DNA of 6,023 bases from CAYOMP01 sp964405075. GTDB lineage: Bacteria; Bacillota; Clostridia; Lachnospirales; Lachnospiraceae. Below the pieces are notes generated by a model. The model saw nothing but the letters and a program-made list of their open reading frames with translations, was not told the DNA's origin and did no database searches. The DNA lies in assembly GCA_964405075.1 (NCBI GenBank), contig CAYOMP010000168.1, positions 1 to 6,023 on the forward strand. The letters run 5' to 3'. The position numbers and the translations under genes are program-made. Positions 1 through 5,183 of the stretch are shown piece by piece; positions within the stretch are counted from its first letter, which is position 1, and every line of letters begins with the position of its first letter.

Positions 1-366
1 ATAAGTACTGAACTTATAACCTTTTTTATAATCAAACTTATCTACAGCCTTCATAAGACCAATATTACCCTCCTGGATTAAATCCAAGAATGATAAACCA
101 CGACCTACATATTTCTTAGCAATACTTACAACAAGTCTTAAGTTTGATTCTATAAGCTGTCTCTTAGCTTCTTCGTCACCTTCACTCATCTTCTGAGCAA
201 GTGTTATTTCTTCTTCTACTGATAATAATGAGATATTACCAATTTCCTTTAGATACATTCTGACAGGATCTTCTGTACTAACCCCTTCTAATACATCTGC
301 ATCATCGATAATTTCTACTTCTTCATCATCTGATAAAAGGAATGGATCATCGTCGTCTTCTTCGCC
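1..366 (-). CDS. rpoD: Primary sigma factor RpoD/SigA, segment downstream of an in-frame stop (regions 1.2 to 2.2; 3' end outside window)
   Basis: This is the second part of the gene that starts at 558. The same reading frame continues after the TAA at 367-369 for 122 codons and runs off the window at position 1. It begins with an acidic stretch (GEEDDDDPF, then SDDEE), followed by region 1.2 (EDPVRMYLKEIG) and regions 2.1-2.2 (NLRLVVSIAKKYVGRG, then FLDLIQEGNIGLMKAVDKFD, ending in YKFSTY). These are hallmark primary sigma factor motifs for core RNA polymerase binding, so the identity is secure. Regions 2.3-4 would lie beyond the window. No ATG, GTG or TTG occurs between the stop and the Met codon at 256-258, which is already inside region 1.2 and has no good Shine-Dalgarno sequence. 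Separate translation would therefore give a protein lacking part of region 1.2. Either the stop is an assembly or sequencing error, or the copy is broken or unusually expressed. Confidence 0.9.
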
Positions 367-558
367 TTATTTAGCTGTCATTATATCAATCTTTTGCTTT
401 TCGAAATATTCCAATACCCAATCCATCTTATCTGGAGTAAGTTCCATACCTTCAAAAGCATCATTTATTTCTTCTAATCCCAAAGTGTTATTATTGCTCT
501 GTGCTTTTTTTAATAGAGTTTCTAATACCTTCGTAAATTTTACTACTGATTCATCCAT
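367..558 (-). CDS. rpoD: RpoD/SigA N-terminal segment (region 1.1), ending at an in-frame TAA
   Basis: These 63 codons are the N-terminus of the same sigma factor gene. The start is ATG at 556-558, five bases after the Shine-Dalgarno AGGGTGA; a GTG three codons upstream (565-567) lies inside that Shine-Dalgarno and is not preferred. The peptide (MDESVVKFTKVLETLLKKAQ, then LEEINDAFEGMELTPDKMD) looks like the helical region 1.1 of clostridial SigA, which in this family limits promoter binding by free sigma. It ends MTAK-TAA, and the next in-frame codons resume as the acidic linker and region 1.2. No length change or frame shift is involved: one base substitution (for example GAA to TAA) explains the break. 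As a stand-alone 63-aa protein it has no known role. It reads best as one half of an interrupted rpoD. Confidence 0.85.
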   Translation of the reverse strand: MDESVVKFTKVLETLLKKAQSNNNTLGLEEINDAFEGMELTPDKMDWVLEYFEKQKIDIMTAK

Positions 559-563
559 TGATT

Positions 564-570
564 TCACCCT
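564..570 (-). promoter_or_regulatory. Ribosome binding site deciding the rpoD start
   Basis: The minus strand reads AGGGTGA, then AATCA, then ATG (556-558). The spacing suits the ATG. The alternative GTG at 565-567 is part of the Shine-Dalgarno itself. Confidence 0.7.
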
Positions 571-610
571 TTAATTCCTATTAATATGACCATTTTTGAC
601 AATTGTTATT

Positions 611-619
611 AGTATAACA
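611..619 (-). promoter_or_regulatory. Candidate extended -10 promoter nearest rpoD
   Basis: The minus strand reads TGTTATACT, an extended -10 element (TGn plus TATACT, 5 of 6 matches to TATAAT). No good -35 is present at 17 bp. Transcription from here would start near 604 and give a leader of about 45 nt before the rpoD ATG. Assigned by motif only. Confidence 0.35.
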
Positions 620-678
620 TATTTTTCATCAAATAGGTACTACTATATTAAAAAAATTTTGTTATTTTATCTTTTTAT

Positions 679-708
679 ATTATATATTATTTTTCCTCTC
701 TTTCGCAA
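679..708 (-). promoter_or_regulatory. Candidate sigma-A promoter for rpoD (middle)
   Basis: On the minus strand TTGCGA (703-708) is followed after 18 bp by a perfect TATAAT (679-684). The surrounding sequence is very AT-rich, so chance -10 matches are common and this is tentative. Confidence 0.35.
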
Positions 709-710
709 GA

Positions 711-739
711 AATATAACAAATCTTATAAAAATTAACAA
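711..739 (-). promoter_or_regulatory. Best candidate sigma-A promoter for rpoD
   Basis: On the minus strand TTGTTA (734-739) and TATATT (711-716) are separated by exactly 17 bp, with a TGT just before the -10 box (extended -10). It lies just beyond the spoIIIA terminator, where a promoter that uncouples rpoD from the sporulation operon would be expected. A further perfect extended -10 (TGCTATAAT, 739-747) overlaps its -35 but lacks its own -35. Confidence 0.5.
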
Positions 740-766
740 TTATAGCATTCTGTTATTTGCGCGCGT

Positions 767-820
767 AAAAAAATGGGCTGTATCAGATTATCGCAAATAT
801 TGCTCTAATCAAACAGCCCA
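767..820 (-). terminator. Rho-independent terminator of the spoIIIA operon
   Basis: An 8-bp perfect outer stem is formed by TGGGCTGT (774-781) and ACAGCCCA (813-820). Inside it are two more helices, GATTA/TAATC (786-790 with 806-810) and GCAA/TTGC (793-796 with 800-803). On the minus strand the stem is followed directly by seven T residues (773-767). It begins 5 bp after the spoIIIAH stop codon, so it ends the spoIIIA transcript before rpoD. On the plus strand no T-run follows, so it is one-directional. Confidence 0.88.
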
Positions 821-825
821 CTTAT

Positions 826-1536
826 CTACTCTTCACATGCTACTGGTGTAATAATTATATTTTCCGGTGATACTCCTGTTTTTCTTTTCATAATATCCTC
901 AATCTGTGCTTTTTTCGCATCACTTAATTCATTAATCCCAACAATAACATCTGCGGAATCTTCTGAAATACTAACTACTACATTTTCAAAGCCTTTTGAT
1001 TCTAATAATATTTCTACTGATGCGTATTTTTCAGCAATTTCCGTAATTGCCACCATAGAATCTATTGCTGATTGTTTCTGCTCTTGTGCTATCTCTTCAT
1101 TATTAATTATTTCCATTAATAATTCTTTATTCTTAGACCTAATCTGTTCTCTTGATAGTTTTGCCTGTGCCAAATCCCCTGTTGAAACAGTTCCACTAGT
1201 CAGCACTGCTTCTCCCGGCTCACCTTCACTTGTAACTGTTTCTGTACCTGTTTCTGCTTCTATTTCTGTTGAACTAACATCTGATACTGTGTCCTCAACA
1301 ATTTCTGATGCCAACTCATCTATGTATTCTGCTTCTTCATCTGAATCTAAGCTCACAATATCTTCCTCTGATATATCAGCAACCACCTCTAATTCCTCAT
1401 TAGCGCTCTCACTACTTGTTTGATATAAATCATCCTTCATATCAATTTTTCCTGCATAATTCAAATAAAATGCTGCTGCAATCATAATTGCTAATGCAGT
1501 TATAACTATCTGATTCCTTTTAAAAATATTTTTCAA
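826..1536 (-). CDS. spoIIIAH: Stage III sporulation protein AH (SpoIIQ-binding channel component)
   Basis: This 236-aa bitopic protein is made in the mother cell. In the known system its C-terminal ring-building-motif domain meets forespore SpoIIQ across the intermembrane space. Visible parts: a short basic N-terminus (MKNIFKRNQ), one membrane helix at about residues 9-27, a long acidic linker at about 35-125, a helical segment at 127-170, and the C-terminal domain at about 130-236 (EILLESKGFENVVVSI, then SADVIVG and TGVSPENIIITPV). The linker has 29 Asp/Glu and no Lys/Arg over 91 residues. The start is TTG (1534-1536), six bases after AGGGGG; the only in-frame codons between it and the preceding gene's TAA are GTT, AGG, GGG and two ATT. 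It is slightly longer than B. subtilis SpoIIIAH (218 aa), mostly through the linker. It is the last gene of the operon and ends just before the terminator. Confidence 0.93.
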   Translation of the reverse strand: MKNIFKRNQIVITALAIMIAAAFYLNYAGKIDMKDDLYQTSSESANEELEVVADISEEDIVSLDSDEEAEYIDELASEIVEDTVSDVSSTEIEAETGTETVTSEGEPGEAVLTSGTVSTGDLAQAKLSREQIRSKNKELLMEIINNEEIAQEQKQSAIDSMVAITEIAEKYASVEILLESKGFENVVVSISEDSADVIVGINELSDAKKAQIEDIMKRKTGVSPENIIITPVACEE

Positions 1537-1542
1537 AATAAT

Positions 1543-1548
1543 CCCCCT
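1543..1548 (-). promoter_or_regulatory. Ribosome binding site deciding the TTG start of spoIIIAH
   Basis: The minus strand reads AGGGGG, then ATTATT, then TTG. The strong Shine-Dalgarno and 6-nt spacing support the rare TTG start; no ATG or GTG lies in frame before the upstream TAA. Confidence 0.75.
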
Positions 1549-1551
1549 AAC

Positions 1552-2142
1552 TTAATTCATTTTCATTACCTTTATTTTATGTGCATCCACTGCAAATAAT
1601 GCCTGTATAGCTTCAGTAATACCACTTATCACTTCAGGATTGTCACCGCCTTTTGCCAATACTACCACACCTTCTATTTCCGGCTCTATTTCCTTTACTA
1701 CATATGGTGTACTTCCATTTGTTTCGTCATCTGAATAAACCGTACTTTGTGTAATCTTTTTTTCTACCGTTGTTCTTTTTCCACCCTGTCCATCCTCTTC
1801 CGTAATTTCCGTACTTTCTGTTGGTATATCCTTTTCCACAATTAATTCTCTTGATGATTTTAAAGTAATCATCACTTTTACATCTCCCACCCCTTGAACA
1901 TCCTTTAGGATTTCTTCCAGTTTTTCCTCCAAAGTTTCTTCATAAGATTTTTCATTTACAGAATTGGATATATTGGTTGTCTCTACTTCATTTTCCGTTT
2001 GTTTCTTTTTATCTTCATCTTTAACAGGTATTGATATTACTATTAGCAACACCCCTACTAATAAAACAATCACCAAATTGTCTTTCTTTATTTTATCCAG
2101 CACTTTAATTTTATCGTTCCATAATCCTCTCAGCTTCTCCAT
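1552..2142 (-). CDS. spoIIIAG: Stage III sporulation protein AG (ring-forming channel subunit)
   Basis: This 196-aa membrane protein belongs to a family whose B. subtilis member forms a large oligomeric ring between mother cell and forespore. Visible parts: a basic cytoplasmic N-terminus (1-21), one membrane helix (22-40), a polar linker (41-66), and a ring-building-motif domain split by an insertion. The first half is at 67-95 (LEEKLEEILKDVQGVGDVKV). The insertion, about 98-146, is rich in Thr and charged residues and corresponds to the beta-rich insertion of the family. The second half has the signature PEIEGVVVLAKGG (154-166) and ends ALFAVDAHKIKVMKM. B. subtilis SpoIIIAG is 229 aa. The ATG follows AGAGGTAA, a Shine-Dalgarno containing the stop of spoIIIAF three bases upstream. 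In B. subtilis a forespore promoter drives AG-AH; none is evident here, and it would have to lie within spoIIIAF. Confidence 0.95.
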   Translation of the reverse strand: MEKLRGLWNDKIKVLDKIKKDNLVIVLLVGVLLIVISIPVKDEDKKKQTENEVETTNISNSVNEKSYEETLEEKLEEILKDVQGVGDVKVMITLKSSRELIVEKDIPTESTEITEEDGQGGKRTTVEKKITQSTVYSDDETNGSTPYVVKEIEPEIEGVVVLAKGGDNPEVISGITEAIQALFAVDAHKIKVMKMN

Positions 2143-2145
2143 TCT

Positions 2146-2736
2146 TTACCTCTGTATACTAATATTTATATTCTCATAAGGCAAATTATAGAATTCCATA
2201 ATTTCTTTTTTTACCTTAACAACATCATAACTTTCATATTTATTTTCATCATATCTTTCATTACCTACATCAATTTTTTCAATACCAGATTGCCCCTTCG
2301 TCTTATCCCTTGTAGCCTCTATTCTCATATACATTATTTTCCCGTAATTTTCATCTGTCTCATCTGTACATATTTCAATATCCACACTTCTGACCCAAAG
2401 ACCATTTTTTTCTACTATGTCCTTTATTCCCTGACTCATTTCATTTTCATATTCCTCAAATAGTGTCTCCTTTTGCTTTTTTGCTATATCAGCAAACGAT
2501 GTTTCATTGTTTTCCAACTCCTGCAGATATATTTTCTCCATAAGAGAAACATCCAGTTTTTCTGATAAATCAAGAAAATTAAATATAGGCGAAATCAACA
2601 CCATGATAATTATTATTCCAAAAACCATCTTTACATACTTTTCATATTTTTTATCCGGTAAAATATTTAATACAATTCCTATCATAATTAAATAATAAAT
2701 AATATTTCTAACCCACTCATATAATATTCCTTTCAT
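2146..2736 (-). CDS. spoIIIAF: Stage III sporulation protein AF
   Basis: This 196-aa membrane protein has two N-terminal membrane helices (about residues 9-26 and 34-53) separated by the short polar loop PDKKYEKYVK. A charged helical stretch (55-110) precedes a C-terminal ring-building-motif domain. The C-terminus, VKVKKEIMEFYNLPYENINI, matches the family's closing motif. B. subtilis SpoIIIAF is of similar length (about 206 aa), and in that system its soluble domain lies in the intermembrane space with those of AG and AH. The ATG start follows GTAGGAGT, whose TAG is the stop codon of spoIIIAE, with 8 bp between the genes. The TAA stop lies within the Shine-Dalgarno of spoIIIAG, which suggests translational coupling on both sides. 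Position between AE and AG agrees with the call. Confidence 0.93.
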   Translation of the reverse strand: MKGILYEWVRNIIYYLIMIGIVLNILPDKKYEKYVKMVFGIIIIMVLISPIFNFLDLSEKLDVSLMEKIYLQELENNETSFADIAKKQKETLFEEYENEMSQGIKDIVEKNGLWVRSVDIEICTDETDENYGKIMYMRIEATRDKTKGQSGIEKIDVGNERYDENKYESYDVVKVKKEIMEFYNLPYENINISIQR

Positions 2737-2744
2737 ATCTACTC

Positions 2745-3869
2745 CTACGTAATGGCGGTAACAATAGCAATTGCCAGCATAAAAATCGTAACTGAATTAA
2801 TAGCCACCTTAAAAAGCAATCTGCATCCATTAGCCACATACTCTACAGATTCAACAAGTCTTTTATCTGCAATGGGTTGAATAAGTGCTGATGTCACTTT
2901 ATAAATCAACATATATAATCCGATTTTTATTAGCGGAATTCCTGTTATTACTAATAAGCAGATTAAAGCTGTTACACCCACTCCATTTTTTATTATAACT
3001 GCGGAACCAATTAGCATTTCTGATATGGCATTTGCGGTATTTCCAATGCCTGGAATTGCACTTATAGTTTTATTTAAACCTGTCATTTTAAACGAATCCA
3101 CAGCCGGCATAATTAATCCCCTAATAACATTAAAACCTATTACAACTGCCATTAAAGCCTTCAGTATCCATTCCACAACGTCCTTAATCAACTCTGCCAT
3201 TTTTGATAAATAATCCTCTTTTGCCAAATTGTTTACCAGTATCAGAATCACATATACATTAACCAACGGAAGTAATACATTAATAAAAATCAAATCACTT
3301 ATTTTAATTAAAATCAAAATAAACTGATAAAATACAACAGATGTACTGACTTTTCCCGTTAAAGCAACCGTCATAAAATATGCGGGTATTAAACTGGTCA
3401 TAAAATCATTTACGGCATTTACTATATTCTGTGCAATTACTGAAGCTTCTTTAAATACAGATACCAATGTAGTTATCATCAAAATGTACATAATATAAAA
3501 GCTTAAATTCTTAGATTGTCCATTTTCAAATATCCCTGTAAAATTAGTTGCTACCCCACTAATTACACCCAGTGCGATAATATACACCATTACATTTTTT
3601 AAATGACTGAATTCTCCTTTTACCCCATCAAAAATATCATTCAAAATCTGACTTATATCTAATCTTTCATTTCCCCTAATCATCCCATCAATATAATCAA
3701 AAAAATCAAATCTGCCATTACTTAATTCATCAACACTATCATATAATGTTTCAAACTCTTTTTCTTTTAGAACACTATCGTAAGATGAGGCTTGAACAAC
3801 TATACACTTTGTCCAAATTGAGTTTATAAATACTAATAATATTAATCCACATTTTATCTGACTTTTCAT
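2745..3869 (-). CDS. spoIIIAE: Stage III sporulation protein AE (polytopic channel component)
   Basis: This 374-aa protein is the largest membrane subunit of the SpoIIIA complex. The N-terminus looks like a cleavable signal peptide: basic start, hydrophobic core at about residues 8-25, likely cleavage near VQA-SS (26-29). A polar region (30-90) precedes several membrane helices, roughly at 92-112, 122-140, 160-170, 178-213, 231-250, 288-312 and 314-330, and a last one at 352-372. The conserved block AIPGIGNTANAISEMLIGSA (271-290) followed by IIKNGVG is typical of the family. B. subtilis SpoIIIAE is about 399 aa. The ATG follows TGAGGAT, which contains the TGA stop of spoIIIAD; the gene ends in a TAG that sits inside the Shine-Dalgarno of spoIIIAF. 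It is thought to form part of the membrane base of the channel, but its exact transport role is not settled for the family. Confidence 0.95.
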   Translation of the reverse strand: MKSQIKCGLILLVFINSIWTKCIVVQASSYDSVLKEKEFETLYDSVDELSNGRFDFFDYIDGMIRGNERLDISQILNDIFDGVKGEFSHLKNVMVYIIALGVISGVATNFTGIFENGQSKNLSFYIMYILMITTLVSVFKEASVIAQNIVNAVNDFMTSLIPAYFMTVALTGKVSTSVVFYQFILILIKISDLIFINVLLPLVNVYVILILVNNLAKEDYLSKMAELIKDVVEWILKALMAVVIGFNVIRGLIMPAVDSFKMTGLNKTISAIPGIGNTANAISEMLIGSAVIIKNGVGVTALICLLVITGIPLIKIGLYMLIYKVTSALIQPIADKRLVESVEYVANGCRLLFKVAINSVTIFMLAIAIVTAIT

Positions 3870-3878
3870 CTTTTATCC

Positions 3879-4265
3879 TCATAGTAACATCCCATTAATG
3901 CAGCTAATTAGTGCCTCTATCACTGGTATTGATAATGCCATAATTGTTATTTTCGCGAATACTTCTATTTGACTTCCTAAAGCATTATATCCTGCATCTT
4001 TGCATATGTTCGATGAAAACTCTGCCACATATGTAATTCCAATAACTTTTATCATAAGTGCAATGTAAGCATTATTGATTGTTATAAATTTCTGAACTTT
4101 ATGAATCACTTCTATTATTCCTTCTAATTTGTTCATCAAACATACAAAAATAATTATTCCAGCTACAATACTTATGTAAACACCATATTCACCCTTTATT
4201 CCTTTGAAATAAATCCCAAATATAGTTGCAACCATACCTAAACTACATATCTTTAACATATCCAT
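3879..4265 (-). CDS. spoIIIAD: Stage III sporulation protein AD
   Basis: This small polytopic membrane protein has 128 aa from the chosen ATG at 4263-4265 (B. subtilis SpoIIIAD: 133 aa). Hydrophobic segments lie at about residues 4-20, 28-44, 65-83 and 103-125. The family signature is clear: KVIGITYVAEFSSNICKDAG (73-92). The ATG was preferred over the in-frame GTG at 4272-4274 because the latter lies inside the Shine-Dalgarno AGGGGTGAT, which sits four bases before the ATG. An ATG two codons later (4257-4259) is also possible. The gene is 11 bp from spoIIIAC, whose TAG stop is part of this Shine-Dalgarno, and its own TGA lies in that of spoIIIAE. With AC it is thought to make part of the membrane base of the channel. 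Confidence 0.94.
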   Translation of the reverse strand: MDMLKICSLGMVATIFGIYFKGIKGEYGVYISIVAGIIIFVCLMNKLEGIIEVIHKVQKFITINNAYIALMIKVIGITYVAEFSSNICKDAGYNALGSQIEVFAKITIMALSIPVIEALISCINGMLL

Positions 4266-4269
4266 TTTT

Positions 4270-4278
4270 ATCACCCCT
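4270..4278 (-). promoter_or_regulatory. Ribosome binding site deciding the spoIIIAD start
   Basis: The minus strand reads AGGGGTGAT, then AAAA, then ATG, a long match to the 16S rRNA tail. The TAG stop of spoIIIAC (4277-4279) overlaps it, which suggests terminating ribosomes can restart here. Confidence 0.8.
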
Positions 4279-4471
4279 ATAAATAGAATAATCCTTTTAT
4301 CGTTTCAAATAATTCATATATATATGGAACTATCCAGGACAACACCAGCAATAGCCCTGCCAAACTGGTTAAAAATGCCTGTTCCTCACGTCCACTATGT
4401 TTTAATACTTGACTTAACACTGATACCAGTATCCCCACTGCAGCTATTTTGAAAATTAAATTTACACTCAT
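4277..4471 (-). CDS. spoIIIAC: Stage III sporulation protein AC
   Basis: This is a 64-aa protein with two membrane helices, at about residues 5-22 (LIFKIAAVGILVSVLSQV) and 33-52. The polar loop between them, KHSGREEQA, is at the expected place. The family length is about 65-68 aa, which fits the ATG at 4469-4471. That ATG lies six bases after GTGGAG, just downstream of the spoIIIAB TAG stop. An open frame continues 20 codons further upstream, but this lies inside spoIIIAB, has no support and would put a polar, Cys-containing leader on a protein that normally begins close to its first helix. It ends in TAG within the Shine-Dalgarno of spoIIIAD. Role: small membrane subunit of the SpoIIIA-SpoIIQ channel. 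Confidence 0.94.
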   Translation of the reverse strand: MSVNLIFKIAAVGILVSVLSQVLKHSGREEQAFLTSLAGLLLVLSWIVPYIYELFETIKGLFYL

Positions 4472-4482
4472 GCTTTTCTCCA

Positions 4483-5010
4483 CTAGATTAAAATGATAGT
4501 TACAAATGCACCTGCCATCACTCCTAACCATCCATAAACTTTGATTTTTTCATTAATACTATCCGATAACTCCTGTGTTTCCTTTAGCAATTTTTCTTCA
4601 TACATTTCAATTACTCCAATTAACACTTTTGAATCGCCGATTCGTAAATTATCACCAAACATTACTAAATCCCCTACCTGCTCTTTTGTTAAATTATTGT
4701 TTTTGCATAACCATTCAATATTTTCACTCCATATTTCACTAATATTGCTATTGGTGTCAAAATATTCTCCTGACATTTCCTCATATATTTTCTTAAAAGC
4801 CTGGTTGTATGGATAACTTAACTCCTTAGATAAATTATTAAAAATCTCATTAATTGGCATATTTAAATATTCAATTTTTGATTTAATTAACAGCAGTATT
4901 TTTCTTATTTCCTGTAAATCCTTTTTTCTACTTTTCAACTCAATTCCACTAATAATTCCAAACAAACTAGTTGACAACAAAATCATTAATACACCTAAGA
5001 ATTTTAGCAT
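4483..5010 (-). CDS. spoIIIAB: Stage III sporulation protein AB (GspF-like membrane protein)
   Basis: This 175-aa protein is close to the 171 aa of B. subtilis SpoIIIAB. It has an N-terminal membrane helix (residues 4-22), a cytoplasmic helical domain and a C-terminal membrane helix (157-175). Family-typical features include the basic stretch after the first helix (SRKKDLQEIRKIL), the segment IEYLNMPINEIFNNLS, and FGDNLRIGDSKVL near 118-130, followed by an amphipathic helix (131-155). The domain resembles the platform proteins of type II secretion and type IV pilus systems, and it is the likely docking partner of the ATPase SpoIIIAA. The ATG follows AGGA by nine bases. Unlike all later junctions, it is separated from the preceding gene by 170 bp, so it cannot be translated by close coupling to spoIIIAA. 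Confidence 0.93.
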   Translation of the reverse strand: MLKFLGVLMILLSTSLFGIISGIELKSRKKDLQEIRKILLLIKSKIEYLNMPINEIFNNLSKELSYPYNQAFKKIYEEMSGEYFDTNSNISEIWSENIEWLCKNNNLTKEQVGDLVMFGDNLRIGDSKVLIGVIEMYEEKLLKETQELSDSINEKIKVYGWLGVMAGAFVTIILI

Positions 5011-5180
5011 TTACTCTTTTCCTTTTTAATTCTTTATACCTTTAATATTATTTTTTCTTAAATATATTATTTTTACCGTTTTCCCAGCATATGTACTTCT
5101 ATTTCTTTAATATCCTCGTCCTCAAAGTAACAAGTTTTATATTTATCTTATAATTCAATTTCAGAATGCTTTACATTGAA
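5011..5180 (-). other. 170-bp spacer between spoIIIAA and spoIIIAB
   Basis: spoIIIA genes normally sit almost end to end, and all later junctions here are 3-11 bp, so this spacer stands out. It holds most of an inverted repeat (5151-5183), a possible sigma-E promoter (5086-5115), and a coding-like stretch in the same frame as spoIIIAA. After the spoIIIAA TAA the frame reads FNVKHSEIEL, a TAA (5148-5150), then 24 open codons including YKTCYFEDEDIKEIEVH, ending at TAA 5073-5075. That stretch has no start codon except a Met five codons from its end, so it is not called as a gene. The last 60 bases before spoIIIAB are almost pure A/T with only its ribosome binding site. Confidence 0.7.
5086..5115 (-). 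promoter_or_regulatory. Possible sigma-E type sporulation promoter inside the operon
   Basis: On the minus strand GGATATT (5109-5115) is followed after 15 bp by CATATGCT (5086-5093). The B. subtilis sigma-E consensus is roughly kmATATT, 14-15 bp, CATACAhT. The match is 6 of 7 and 6 of 8. Sigma-E is known to drive the spoIIIA operon, normally from upstream of spoIIIAA. A promoter here would start the AB-AH part near 5079. This is motif-based only. Confidence 0.27.
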
Positions 5181-5183
5181 TTA
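5151..5183 (-). repeat. 9-bp inverted repeat spanning the spoIIIAA stop codon
   Basis: TAATTCAAT (5151-5159) and ATTGAATTA (5175-5183) are perfect inverted copies with a 15-base loop. The TAA stop of spoIIIAA is the outer end of one arm. The stem has one G-C pair and no T-run follows on the minus strand, so it is not a terminator. It could be an RNA processing or attenuation hairpin, or chance in AT-rich DNA. Confidence 0.45.

Noticed and set aside
367..369. Reassignment of TAA as a sense codon, which would explain the rpoD interruption
   Set aside because: spoIIIAA, AF and AG all end in TAA at the expected family lengths, and for AF and AG the next gene's ribosome site and start follow at once. 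TAA is a working stop here.
767..820. Bidirectional terminator
   Set aside because: The T-run exists only on the minus strand; on the plus strand the stem is followed by CTTATCTACT, and no plus-strand gene converges on it.
4266..4274. GTG start for spoIIIAD three codons upstream
   Set aside because: This GTG is part of the Shine-Dalgarno AGGGGTGAT; the ATG at 4263-4265 has correct spacing.
4472..4531. A 20-residue N-terminal extension of spoIIIAC
   Set aside because: It lies entirely inside or directly against spoIIIAB, would exceed the family length, and the internal ATG has a good Shine-Dalgarno.
1964..4816. Plus-strand open frames of 60-90 codons (for example 1964-2179, 2507-2695, 3025-3213, 4541-4816)
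   Set aside because: All lie opposite well-identified spoIIIA genes, are low-complexity Ser/Ile/Phe-rich shadows, and show no recognisable domain.
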